Below are positions 38,589-49,181 of a stretch of DNA of 64,000 nucleotides, piece after piece (position 1 is the stretch's first letter; each line of letters starts with the position of its first letter). The position numbers were made by a program, and so were the translations under genes. Source of the stretch: Pseudoalteromonas xiamenensis (GTDB lineage: Bacteria; Pseudomonadota; Gammaproteobacteria; Enterobacterales; Alteromonadaceae); contig NZ_CP099917.1 in NCBI RefSeq assembly GCF_030994125.1, positions 1,674,001 to 1,738,000 of the forward strand, in the 5' to 3' direction. The notes below the pieces were generated by a model. It saw nothing but the letters and a program-made list of their open reading frames with translations, made no database searches and was not told the DNA's origin.

Positions 38589-38591
38589 TCG

Positions 38592-40031
38592 TTATGCGGT
38601 TCCACCAACCGTGATTTCATCAATTTTCAAACTTGGCTGCCCAACGCCAACAGGGACACTTTGGCCATCTTTGCCACAAACGCCAACGCCTTTGTCTAAT
38701 TGTAAGTCGTTACCTACCATCGAAATTTTCTGCATGACATCAGGACCATTGCCAATCAGCGTTGCTCCTTTGATTGGACGAGTTACTTTGCCGTCTTCAA
38801 TTAAGTAGGCCTCTGATGCAGAGAAAACAAATTTACCCGACGTAATATCAACCTGCCCACCACCAAAATTACTCGCAAAAATCCCTTTTTTCACGGTAGA
38901 GATGATTTCTTCTTGGCTGTGTTGACCTGGCAACATGTACGTGTTTGTCATACGTGGCATAGGCAGGTGCGCATAAGATTCTCTACGTGCATTGCCCGTC
39001 GGGTTAACCCCCATTAGTCGTGCATTGAGCTTGTCTTGCATATACCCTTTCAGGACGCCATTTTCAATTAGTACATTATACCCAGCTGGCGTTCCCTCAT
39101 CATCGACATTGAGTGATCCTCTGCGATCGACAAGAGTGCCATCATCCACCACGGTGCAAAGCGAAGACGCGACTTTCTCACCAATTCGACCACTAAACGC
39201 TGAAGCACCTTTGCGGTTGAAGTCCCCTTCTAAACCATGCCCTACTGCTTCATGAAGTAGCACTCCAGGCCACCCTGAACCTAAAACCACAGGCATCGTA
39301 CCCGCCGGCGCGTCGATGGCTTCTAAATTAACTTCAGCTTGACGTACCGCCTCTTTAACATAGCCAAGCCAGCGAGGCTTTCCATCTTGTAGCTCACGGA
39401 AATAGTCATAGTCTAATCGCGCTCCGCCACCTGCACTCCCCCGTTCTCTGCGACCATTACGGTTGAGCAGCACTGAACAATTTAACCGCACTAAAGGACG
39501 AATATCAGTCGCAAATGTACCATCGCTTGCGGCAATCAGCACTTCTTCATAAACTGCAGACATCGAACTGACGACTTGCTCTGCGTCTGGTGCTAATTCT
39601 CGAATTGCCTGTTCTACTTCTCTAAGCAACAGCACTTTTTCATCGTCTGTCATGCTTGTTATCGGCTGTCTTGGCGCAAATTGCTCAGGAGCTGTAACTT
39701 GACTAAATACCTGAATACGTTTTTCTTCACCGGCTTGGGCAATGCTTCGAGCTGCTTCTGCCGCTTTATTAAGCGCTTCCATGTTGATTGCATCTGAGTA
39801 CGAGAAACCTGTTTTTTCTCCACTGACAGCTCGAACCCCGACTCCACGCTCAATGTTGTACGTACCTTCTTTAATTAAGCCATCTTCGAGCACCCACGTT
39901 TCGTTGTAGCTCGATTGAAAATAGAGGTCCGCATAATCAACTCTATGTTGATGAATGTATGACAATGTTTGTGCAAGTTGCTCGCGAGTGAGCTGACTGT
40001 CCGCTAATAAATGCTGTTCTACTTGATTCAT
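38592..40031 (-). CDS. tldD: Metalloprotease TldD
   Basis: 479 residues. Carries the zinc motif [11 protein letters not shown] (HExxxH), plus [11 protein letters not shown] upstream and the C-terminal GGTA end. Catalytic half of the TldD/PmbA heterodimer, whose other gene lies 1 kb away. ATGA overlap with the nitrilase gene places it at the end of the mreB operon. Confidence 0.96.
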   Translation of the reverse strand: MNQVEQHLLADSQLTREQLAQTLSYIHQHRVDYADLYFQSSYNETWVLEDGLIKEGTYNIERGVGVRAVSGEKTGFSYSDAINMEALNKAAEAARSIAQAGEEKRIQVFSQVTAPEQFAPRQPITSMTDDEKVLLLREVEQAIRELAPDAEQVVSSMSAVYEEVLIAASDGTFATDIRPLVRLNCSVLLNRNGRRERGSAGGGARLDYDYFRELQDGKPRWLGYVKEAVRQAEVNLEAIDAPAGTMPVVLGSGWPGVLLHEAVGHGLEGDFNRKGASAFSGRIGEKVASSLCTVVDDGTLVDRRGSLNVDDEGTPAGYNVLIENGVLKGYMQDKLNARLMGVNPTGNARRESYAHLPMPRMTNTYMLPGQHSQEEIISTVKKGIFASNFGGGQVDITSGKFVFSASEAYLIEDGKVTRPIKGATLIGNGPDVMQKISMVGNDLQLDKGVGVCGKDGQSVPVGVGQPSLKIDEITVGGTA

Positions 40032-40846
40032 ACTAACTGCTCTAAAAATCGGTTGTGATTAACCAAGGGCATGGCTTGGCGGATTTCTTGTAACTTATCA
40101 GAGTCTAGCTCAGCCTGTATCATTCCGACACCTGAACCGAGCTCGCTGACAACATTTCCCCATGGTGAGACTATCAAACTATGCCCATAAGTCTGACGGC
40201 CATTTTCATGCAAGCCTACTTGCGCGGCAGCAATGACATAACATTGCGTTTCAATCGCTCGAGCACGCAATAAAACATGCCAATGAGCCTCACCTGTTAC
40301 CGTGGTAAACGCGCTTGGGACTAGGATGATTTCGGCACCTAACGCGCGTAGTTGTTGAAATAAACTAGGAAAGCGCACGTCATAGCAAATACTGAGACCA
40401 ATTCTCCCAAATGGCGTCTCCAGTACTTGAATATGCCGACCAGGGGCGGTGCCTTTAGATTCATGATAGTTACCTGTGCCATCGGCTACCGTTACATCAA
40501 ACAAATGCAATTTATGGTAATCGCCGACAATCTGCCCAGTATTATTGAGCAAAATAGACGCGGCGTAATAGCGGCCATCTGGCGCTGGAACAGGCATGCT
40601 GCCAATAGCCAACCAAACATTGTGACGCTGACACAGTTCGCCAAATATCTTTAACCACGTTTCATGTTCAGTCGCGAGCTGTTGGTTCTCGGAAACGTTT
40701 CGACAAAAGGCCAAACAAGCTTCTGGCAAACAAATTAGCGCAGGTTCTTGTAAGTTCAACGCACTAATTTGCTCATCAATAAAATCGATGTTTTCTTGAG
40801 CATTACACGTGGCGTTCATTTGTAACGCAAAAACTAACTTACTCAT
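40028..40846 (-). CDS. Carbon-nitrogen hydrolase (nitrilase superfamily)
   Basis: 272 residues. The catalytic triad is visible: Glu42 in CLPEACLAF, Lys112 in DYHKLHLFD and Cys154 in [10 protein letters not shown]. Resembles the Nit1/YbeM branch, whose members hydrolyse deaminated glutathione as a metabolite-repair step, but other amide substrates are possible. Overlaps yhdP upstream and tldD downstream by 4 nt each (ATGA). Its position between yhdP and tldD differs from E. coli, where it is absent. Confidence 0.9.
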   Translation of the reverse strand: MSKLVFALQMNATCNAQENIDFIDEQISALNLQEPALICLPEACLAFCRNVSENQQLATEHETWLKIFGELCQRHNVWLAIGSMPVPAPDGRYYAASILLNNTGQIVGDYHKLHLFDVTVADGTGNYHESKGTAPGRHIQVLETPFGRIGLSICYDVRFPSLFQQLRALGAEIILVPSAFTTVTGEAHWHVLLRARAIETQCYVIAAAQVGLHENGRQTYGHSLIVSPWGNVVSELGSGVGMIQAELDSDKLQEIRQAMPLVNHNRFLEQLV

Positions 40847-43800
40847 AATGAAATACCCTGAGTTTGTTCCGGCATATCCATTGCATCTTGTTGTTGCTCG
40901 TTTGCTGGATCTTTCTGTTCTTCTGGTGGCTGACTTTGTGCGGCTTGTGGTAATTCCACTTCACGACTTTTCCTATCAATCTCAGTCACATGTGGCGCAT
41001 CCATTGTCCCTGAAACCTTAAACTTAATTTCAGATATCACTCGTGCGGAGTGCACGACTTTATCTAAAGCGAGCGCAGCCAACCCAGATACCGGATTAAC
41101 CATCCAAGCAACAATAACAGGCAAACTCGATGTTACTTGAGGCGCAACGGATAAATCATATTCTATTTCTCTCGTGGCTAAATTCGCGTATCCCTTTATG
41201 GTAAGGTCCGCGGGAACGCCATCCATTTTTGTATCTTGTGTGTATGCAATCCCTGACTTTATTTGCATCGAGCCCGTTATTTGATTGTAGAAAAAGCCTT
41301 TTGAAAACACATCACGAAAATCGAGTTTGAGTTTTCTGACCAATGAATCAAGGCTGAGCAATGAGAATACCCTCGCACCACCATCACTGACTTCGGTAAG
41401 ATGGCCCTCGCCAAGGCGCCATTTCACTTCGCCACCTAAACTATTAAGGTCGACGTGATAAGGTGCTCCTTGCCAATTTAATGCAAAATTAACATCCGCA
41501 GTAGAGTCTTTTACCGTAGTGGTAATATCAAACTCATCGAACAAAGACCCCACATTCTTACTCTCAAGTTTCCCTTTAAACTCAGATATTCCTTGGCTCC
41601 ACTTTGCTTCACCACGCAAAACGTGTTCTTTCTTATCAACAACCAATTCAGGGATCATCAAATTTTTTCCATCGCCAAATAACGATAGGCTGACTTTGTC
41701 GAGTTGATACCCTTTTATTTTACAATCTAAACATTGTGCCTCTACGGCGGGAATGTGTGTTAACCATTCTAAATTCTCAACCGTACCCTGTTTTTCTGTC
41801 GTATTTTCTTTAGGTTGTAAGCGTAAATAGTCAATCAACACGCCTATTGGTCTTGAAGAGCCACTCGGCGGCAATGTCGCTTTAGCACGTAACTCTTTTG
41901 CCGTTATTGTTGCACCATAACCATCTGGGTCGGGCTTGAGAACAAACTGCGCTTCACTAAAGGGAAGCGGCCCAATATCCAACTGACTAAACTCTCCGTA
42001 AACTCGAACAAGTGACGGTAGAATTCCCTGCTCACTTGGTTTTGAACTAACGTCAATCAATCGTTTTAAAAATGGGAACCATGGTTCTAACTGCAGTGAT
42101 GGCTGATTCACCGAAACAACTAAGCCTTCTTCTGACAAACCTTGATTCTTGTTGCCCACCACAATATTGGCATTACTGATTTTGCCTGTCGCGTTGTCTA
42201 GAATGCCATTGAAATACAGCTGATTATTCAATTGAGCTGTAATTAAATTCGAGATGTCGTCACCTTGAATCGACACAGCAAGTGCCTGAGTTTGATCATG
42301 ACGTTTGGTATAAGGCTGAGGTAATGAAATGGCCATGCCCTTCAGATCTGACGTTGCTTTTGCAGTGTAATGAAACCCTGTCGGTGAAAAGTTCAGTGTT
42401 ATGTCAGTCTTGATCGCTGTCTCACCCGTAACAAACTTTTGGGTAAGTCCACTCGTTATTTGGTCCAGCTCTTCGTGGTTAGCTGATAACGCACTTTGAA
42501 TTGCAACCACATAGTCTCGTTGCTTAGTTTGCGCATCTAATGAAACCACGATGGGCATCGTTCGCCACAAGCCACTCAATTCGGAAATTGATAAGTTTTC
42601 ATCACTGAAGTCGAGACGTCCAGAGACATTGGTTAAAGACATGCCCGGCTGCGTTATCTCTAAGTTATTACTGAGAAAATCCACATTACCCACGGCATTC
42701 ACATGACTGGTGCGCAAGTCGACAGTCAGCAATACATCGCCACTCACGTTGCCTTGTGGCTTAATCACTTCAAAAACGGGATCTAAATGTTTTGCTAACG
42801 GCGTTTGTGAAAAGAAGCTAGGCAGCGTTGATGACTCTGTGGTGGTTTTAATGTCTACATACAAGTGATCGGCATGCATCAAATCATTGATGTATACGGT
42901 GACGGGTTGATGAATAGTTTGATTGAGTAATTGACCATCTTTCGCCAAAATCGTCATCTTCTCATCGGTAAAATCTAACTCAACCTGAGCATTCGTAATC
43001 GCAGGCCAATCCGGCGCAAACGCAAATTCAACCTGATTGAGTTCAGATTTAACTTCAAACTGCCCACTTTTATCCGAAAAAGGAAAATCACTTAAATTGC
43101 CATTGAGCAATATCTGAGAACGCTGATGTTGACCTGACTTGATAGCACCTTTCAAGTAAGCAATTAGATCCGTATCCATGACAGGAATAGGAAAATACTG
43201 AGAGGCATTTTTTCCATCGCCCCCTGTCAGCTCGGCATAGAGTGAAAATAACTGCTCACCAAACAGGTCCATTCGCCATTCAGCCGCGAGATTCAGTTCA
43301 TTATTTGCAAACCAAATATCATCACTTTGCAATGACCACCCTTCGTTACTTTGCCTTGCTTCAATCACAGCATGTAATTGCTCGTAAGCCATCGCCTTAC
43401 TAAACACATGACCAGTCAACAAATGGTTGTTCTCACCGTTTACCGCCAGACGAATACGCTCAGGCAAAGCAAAAATCTCTGCGGATAACCCTTGCGCGCC
43501 AGGCACACCATCTCTATTTTGCCAACCTAATTCCTCAACCGAACCATAAGCTTGCCAGTTTGCTTTGTCTTGCCATTCAATTTTTGCTGCAGAAACCATA
43601 CCTTGGGGTTTAAACGCTAAGGCATTTTTTATTGATTCTTGATTTGAGAAGTCTAATAACTCACTGACAAGCGATAGGCTGAGCGACTTAAGCCAAACGT
43701 CTAATTTCCCTTGCTGTTGACTTGCTTGCCATTCAATCGCAGGATAATCACGGCCTCCATGGCTAAAATGCCAAGCCGATGCTGCGACATCCCACCCTTG

Positions 43801-44697
43801 ATTTTGGTCAAAGTAAACTTGCGCTTCACCCGCATCTAAACTCAATTCCTGAGCTATATTATCTTGCTGCCAGTGAATATAACTCGGCTGCCATTGCATC
43901 AAAGCGGTGGAGAAACGACCTGAACTCACCGATAACCAAGCCGTCGCGTTAAGGTCGGTACTAACTTGCTGTTTATTTTTATCTAACCAAGGTCCCAGCC
44001 ACGTTGCTGCATCTACACCTTGCGCTGAAAAATAAATGTCACCAGCCACTTCACCAAAGGTGCGGCCATGTAGTGCTAGGTTGGCCGTGAACTCACCTTC
44101 CGAAATTCCCGGTATCGCAATCTTACCATAGCCTCGATGTTGCTCAGGTTGGTTTTGCCAAAGCAGACTATCGACCAATAACGTCCGTTTTTTCCCGTCA
44201 GGTAGTTTAATTTGGAGCTGACTGTCTTTGACTTCAAAATGACCCGTCTCGCCCAAGAAAAGGCTTTCAAGAAGGGATTGTTGTTCAAATTCCCCACTGC
44301 CCGAATTGAATCGGCTTGCATCGATATTGGCCGAAAGACCGGATAAAACAAAGTAATTGGATTTAAGTTGCCAAGTCTTTACCGACTCGACGAGGTTAAT
44401 ATGTAAACTGGTGTTTTCAATATCAAGTGCAATCGGAGAGCTTTGGTTATCGGCAAAGGACAATCCTTCCAAGACCAATGCGGGGCCATTTCCCTGCCAA
44501 CTTGCAGAAATAGATCCAATGGCAATATCGACCCCAAATTCATCAAACAATAATGTTTCGATGTCTTCCTTATAGTCATTCGCATACGGCAACGAATATT
44601 TGAGAGCAGAAACAACCACCGCAAGCAGCACAAGCGTAACAGCAAATAGCTGCCACACTTTGCGCAGTAAATAAAACGATATGGTTCTAAACTTCAT
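40843..44697 (-). CDS. yhdP: AsmA-like envelope lipid-transport protein YhdP
   Basis: 1284 residues, near the E. coli length (1266). One N-terminal membrane helix (WQLFAVTLVLLAVVVSAL), then a very long periplasmic beta-rich region (DUF3971, then the AsmA-like C-terminal domain ~900-1220 with GEVKWRLGEGHLTEVSDGGARVFSLLSLDSL). The C-terminal 50 residues are Gln/Glu/Pro rich and probably disordered. YhdP, TamB and YdbH are thought to bridge the envelope and move phospholipid to the outer membrane. Confidence 0.93.
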   Translation of the reverse strand: MKFRTISFYLLRKVWQLFAVTLVLLAVVVSALKYSLPYANDYKEDIETLLFDEFGVDIAIGSISASWQGNGPALVLEGLSFADNQSSPIALDIENTSLHINLVESVKTWQLKSNYFVLSGLSANIDASRFNSGSGEFEQQSLLESLFLGETGHFEVKDSQLQIKLPDGKKRTLLVDSLLWQNQPEQHRGYGKIAIPGISEGEFTANLALHGRTFGEVAGDIYFSAQGVDAATWLGPWLDKNKQQVSTDLNATAWLSVSSGRFSTALMQWQPSYIHWQQDNIAQELSLDAGEAQVYFDQNQGWDVAASAWHFSHGGRDYPAIEWQASQQQGKLDVWLKSLSLSLVSELLDFSNQESIKNALAFKPQGMVSAAKIEWQDKANWQAYGSVEELGWQNRDGVPGAQGLSAEIFALPERIRLAVNGENNHLLTGHVFSKAMAYEQLHAVIEARQSNEGWSLQSDDIWFANNELNLAAEWRMDLFGEQLFSLYAELTGGDGKNASQYFPIPVMDTDLIAYLKGAIKSGQHQRSQILLNGNLSDFPFSDKSGQFEVKSELNQVEFAFAPDWPAITNAQVELDFTDEKMTILAKDGQLLNQTIHQPVTVYINDLMHADHLYVDIKTTTESSTLPSFFSQTPLAKHLDPVFEVIKPQGNVSGDVLLTVDLRTSHVNAVGNVDFLSNNLEITQPGMSLTNVSGRLDFSDENLSISELSGLWRTMPIVVSLDAQTKQRDYVVAIQSALSANHEELDQITSGLTQKFVTGETAIKTDITLNFSPTGFHYTAKATSDLKGMAISLPQPYTKRHDQTQALAVSIQGDDISNLITAQLNNQLYFNGILDNATGKISNANIVVGNKNQGLSEEGLVVSVNQPSLQLEPWFPFLKRLIDVSSKPSEQGILPSLVRVYGEFSQLDIGPLPFSEAQFVLKPDPDGYGATITAKELRAKATLPPSGSSRPIGVLIDYLRLQPKENTTEKQGTVENLEWLTHIPAVEAQCLDCKIKGYQLDKVSLSLFGDGKNLMIPELVVDKKEHVLRGEAKWSQGISEFKGKLESKNVGSLFDEFDITTTVKDSTADVNFALNWQGAPYHVDLNSLGGEVKWRLGEGHLTEVSDGGARVFSLLSLDSLVRKLKLDFRDVFSKGFFYNQITGSMQIKSGIAYTQDTKMDGVPADLTIKGYANLATREIEYDLSVAPQVTSSLPVIVAWMVNPVSGLAALALDKVVHSARVISEIKFKVSGTMDAPHVTEIDRKSREVELPQAAQSQPPEEQKDPANEQQQDAMDMPEQTQGISL

Positions 44698-44711
44698 GCT
44701 CTCAAAATCAC

Positions 44712-46184
44712 TTACATCATAACGACATCAAATTGTTCTTGGCTGTAAAGGCTTTCGGTTTGAACAACCACTTGCTTACTAATAAAGAGCTCAAGCTCTG
44801 CGAGGTTATGGTATTCATCGTTCAACAAGGCTTCGCTCACCGCTGGCGAGGCATACACCATGAACTTATCCGCGTCGTACGCGCGATTCACACGCATGAT
44901 CTCCCTTAATATTTCGTAGCAAACTGTTTTCACCGTTTTCAATGACCCTCGTCCGGAACAAACAGGGCACGTATCACACAAAATATGTTCGAGACTCTCT
45001 CGAGTGCGCTTACGCGTCATTTCAACCAATCCAAGCGCAGACAAGCCGGTAATGTTCGCTTTCGCTCTATCCTTTGACAACGCAACATCCAAAGAGTGCA
45101 ATACACGACGTTTGTGTTCTTCCGAAATCATATCGATAAAATCAATAATGATGATACCACCTAGATTTCTTAACCTAAGCTGACGTGCAATAGCTGATGT
45201 AGCTTCTACGTTGGTATTAAAGATGGTTTCTTCTAAATTTCGATGACCAACAAACGCCCCCGTATTTACATCTACCGTCGTCATTGCTTCTGTTTGATCG
45301 ATAATTAGATAGCCGCCTGATTTCAATTCCACTTTACGGTGAAGGGCTTTCTGAATTTCATTTTCTACATCAAATAAATCGAAGATTGGTCGCTCACCCG
45401 GATAATATTCCAATGCGTTCGCCAGTTGAGGTACGAATTCTTCCGTAAACTGCGTCAGCTCTTGATACGTCAATTTAGAATCAACACGGATCCGTTCCAT
45501 ATCTTCACCGACGTAATCCCGAAGTGTTCTAAACGCGAGAGTAAGGTCCTTATGTAAAATCGTTGCTTTACTGGTTTTTCTGCGCTTTGCGACAATTTTA
45601 GTCCATACTTTTTTCAAAAACTCTGCATCGTGTTGGAGTTCGGCTTCGGTCGCGCCTTCTGCCGCTGTACGTACAATAAAACCGCCTTGCTCGTCATTGT
45701 AGGCTTGGACTATTTCTTTGAGTCGCCCACGTTCTTCCTCTGTTTCGATGCGTTGACTTACGCCAACATGCGTCGCGTCGGGCATAAACACAAGATAGCG
45801 TGATGGGATAGTAATGTCCGTAGTCAAACGAGCCCCTTTGGTGCCAAGTGGATCTTTCACTACCTGTACCATGATGAACTGCCCTTGCTTTACGAGCTCT
45901 CGAATGTCCTGTACTTTTTTTACAGGTTGTTCATCTACGCCTTCTTCGAAAGAAGCACTGTTCACGATATCTGATGCATGAAGAAATGCGGCTTTCTCAA
46001 GCCCAATATCGACAAATGCGGCTTGCATACCCGGTAACACACGACTCACTTTGCCTAGATAAATATTGCCGACAATACCTAGATTTCCCTGACGCTCAAC
46101 TTGAACCTCTTGTAACACCCCATTCTCGATTAAAGCGACTCGGCACTCACTGGGTGTGACGTTTATCAGTAGTTCACTACTCAT
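44712..46184 (-). CDS. rng: Ribonuclease G
   Basis: 490 residues. S1 RNA-binding domain (~35-125, GNIYLGKVSRVLPGMQAAFVDIG), DNase-I-like catalytic domain with metal Asp residues in TTVDVNTGAFVG and IIIDFIDMI, and the zinc-link CPVCSGRG. Matures the 5' end of 16S rRNA and cuts some mRNAs. It lacks the long RNase E tail. ATGA overlap with maf. Confidence 0.96.
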   Translation of the reverse strand: MSSELLINVTPSECRVALIENGVLQEVQVERQGNLGIVGNIYLGKVSRVLPGMQAAFVDIGLEKAAFLHASDIVNSASFEEGVDEQPVKKVQDIRELVKQGQFIMVQVVKDPLGTKGARLTTDITIPSRYLVFMPDATHVGVSQRIETEEERGRLKEIVQAYNDEQGGFIVRTAAEGATEAELQHDAEFLKKVWTKIVAKRRKTSKATILHKDLTLAFRTLRDYVGEDMERIRVDSKLTYQELTQFTEEFVPQLANALEYYPGERPIFDLFDVENEIQKALHRKVELKSGGYLIIDQTEAMTTVDVNTGAFVGHRNLEETIFNTNVEATSAIARQLRLRNLGGIIIIDFIDMISEEHKRRVLHSLDVALSKDRAKANITGLSALGLVEMTRKRTRESLEHILCDTCPVCSGRGSLKTVKTVCYEILREIMRVNRAYDADKFMVYASPAVSEALLNDEYHNLAELELFISKQVVVQTESLYSQEQFDVVMM

Positions 46185-46756
46185 TTCGCCTCCGCTAAAA
46201 AACGTGTTAACAGCCTATCCGTTTCATATAAAGGTAAGCCCATCACCGCAAAATAGCTACCTTCGAGATTGGTGACAAATCGGCCGCCAAACCCCTGAAT
46301 ACCATATCCACCGGCTTTATCCGCTGGCTCACCTGTTTGCCAATAAGACTCCACCTCGGCTTCGCTCAATGCTTTGAATGTGACTTGAGTCACTACAACG
46401 TCACTGATTGTGGAATGCTCAGTTGCAAATGCAATACCAGTTAATACTTCATGGGTACGGCCAGATAACAGCGTCATCATGCGTTGAAAGTCTTCGTAAT
46501 TCTCTGGTTTCCCGAGAATTTGTCCGTCTACAACAACAGAGGTATCACTGCCAAGTACAGGGTAATTCCTGTAACCAAGCGCAACTCCTGATTCAGCCTT
46601 CAAACGAGCTAAACGTTCAACGTAATTACGAGGGGATTCAGAACCAAGTAAACTTTCATCGGCATCTACGGAGAACTGTTCAAATTGATAGCCTAGTTGC
46701 TCCACAAGTTCTCGACGACGAGGTGAAGCTGACGCTAAATAGATTTTTCGAGCCAT
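46181..46756 (-). CDS. Maf-family nucleoside triphosphate pyrophosphatase (YhdE type)
   Basis: 191 residues. Family start KIYLASASPRRRELVEQLG, then VLGSDTSVVVDG and LSGRTHEVLTGIA, and KAGGYGIQGFGG. Hydrolyses dTTP/UTP and modified pyrimidine triphosphates as a house-cleaning enzyme. Genomic position between mreD and rng points to the YhdE (Maf) rather than YceF paralogue. Confidence 0.93.
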   Translation of the reverse strand: MARKIYLASASPRRRELVEQLGYQFEQFSVDADESLLGSESPRNYVERLARLKAESGVALGYRNYPVLGSDTSVVVDGQILGKPENYEDFQRMMTLLSGRTHEVLTGIAFATEHSTISDVVVTQVTFKALSEAEVESYWQTGEPADKAGGYGIQGFGGRFVTNLEGSYFAVMGLPLYETDRLLTRFLAEAK

Positions 46757-47232
46757 TAACGGATCCTAAAATGACGACGGTATTTTCTTAATAACAAAAA
46801 GACCCAAGGCCAACAAAGCATACCTACCCCTGCAGGCCACAAATATTGCGGATTAAAATAGATATCCATTAAAAAATGATTGAGCCAGAATTGCAGTAAA
46901 TGATAGAGCGTTAAGAACAACCCAATAAGCACCGCTTGCTGCCAAATTGAAAAGTTGCGAATTTTCTGATAGTTGCTAGCGGTAATATAAATACAAACCG
47001 AATACGTCAATGAATTCACACCCAGTGTTGAACCCATGGCTAAATCCATAATCAAACCAGTAATCCAGGCCCAGCCTAAATTGACACGATGTGGCACAGC
47101 GAGTGACCAGTACATCAGCACCAATAGCACCCAATCTGGACGAAACGGTTCAAAGGATAGCGGCAATGGCATTAGCGCCATAACTAAGGCAGCAAACACA
47201 GACACAGAAATTAAAAAATGAGCCGACTTCAT
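46756..47232 (-). CDS. mreD: Rod-shape determining protein MreD
   Basis: 158 residues from ATG 47232, which overlaps the mreC stop as ATGA; an earlier in-frame start lies inside mreC. Five to six membrane helices (VLLVLMYWSLAVPHRVNLGWAWITGLIMDLAMGSTLGVNSL is typical, given here only by its ends VLLVLMYW and LGVNSL). Part of the elongasome with MreC, RodA and PBP2. Confidence 0.93.
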   Translation of the reverse strand: MKSAHFLISVSVFAALVMALMPLPLSFEPFRPDWVLLVLMYWSLAVPHRVNLGWAWITGLIMDLAMGSTLGVNSLTYSVCIYITASNYQKIRNFSIWQQAVLIGLFLTLYHLLQFWLNHFLMDIYFNPQYLWPAGVGMLCWPWVFLLLRKYRRHFRIR

Positions 47233-48061
47233 GGCTGCCCCTCTCGTTGTTTCCACAAGAGTACTAACAAGCGGATGCGATCTAACTGGGCAACAGGCTC
47301 AGCATAGACCTGCGCAAACGGACGCCCTTCATCACGGTTAATTTCCGTCACCACGGCAACGGGGTATCCTTCAGGGAAAGTGCCACCGAGTCCAGATGTG
47401 ACAAGTACGTCACCAATGCGGATATCAAGGCTATGAGGTACATGAGACAAGCGCATTTTATCAAGCTTACCGATCCCTTCGACCACCGTTCGGACATCAT
47501 TACGTAGGATACGAACCGGCGTCGCGTGGGTAGTGTCCGTCATTAAGATCACTCGAGAAGTCGTTGTGCCTACTTTCAAGAGCTGACCCACTATACCCAT
47601 TTCGTCGATCACAGGCTGACCTTCGAAAGCTCCGTCTACAGTACCGCGGTTAATCACGACTTGATGACTATACGGATTAGAGTGAACAGATAACACTTGC
47701 GCAATTAAACGTCGGTTTGCTTCTCGTGCCGATGAACCTAGCAGCGCCCGCAATTCTTTATTTTCTTTGAGTAAAAACGCCAACTGCTGCAATTGCTCGC
47801 CTTGCATCAGCTGTTTTTCCTTTAGCTGTTCATTTTCAAGACGTAACTGTTCTTTCGTTTGTAGATTTTGCACGCTTAAGTTAAGCAGCTCATAAGGCAC
47901 ATTAGCAAGGTATAACAAGGGACTAACTAACGTATTCAACCCTGTTCGGACCATTGAGCCACCTACGGTGTAACGGTCACCAACAATGAGTGCAATACTA
48001 AGCACAACTGCGACAGACAGTCGCAGTTGTAAAGAGATTGTTCGGCCAAATAATAGATTCA

Positions 48062-48062
<1 letters not shown>
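47229..48062 (-). CDS. mreC: Rod-shape determining protein MreC
   Basis: 277 residues: a membrane helix near the start, a coiled coil (~65-110, rich in Leu/Glu/Gln) and the periplasmic beta domain (VINRGTVDGAFEGQPVIDEMGIVGQL, VTSGLGGTFPEGYPVAVV). Scaffolds PBP2 in the elongasome. Shares one base with the mreB stop. Confidence 0.95.
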
Positions 48063-49156
<1,094 letters not shown>

Positions 49157-49181
49157 CTACCCTGTCGAAAAACAAGTGTCT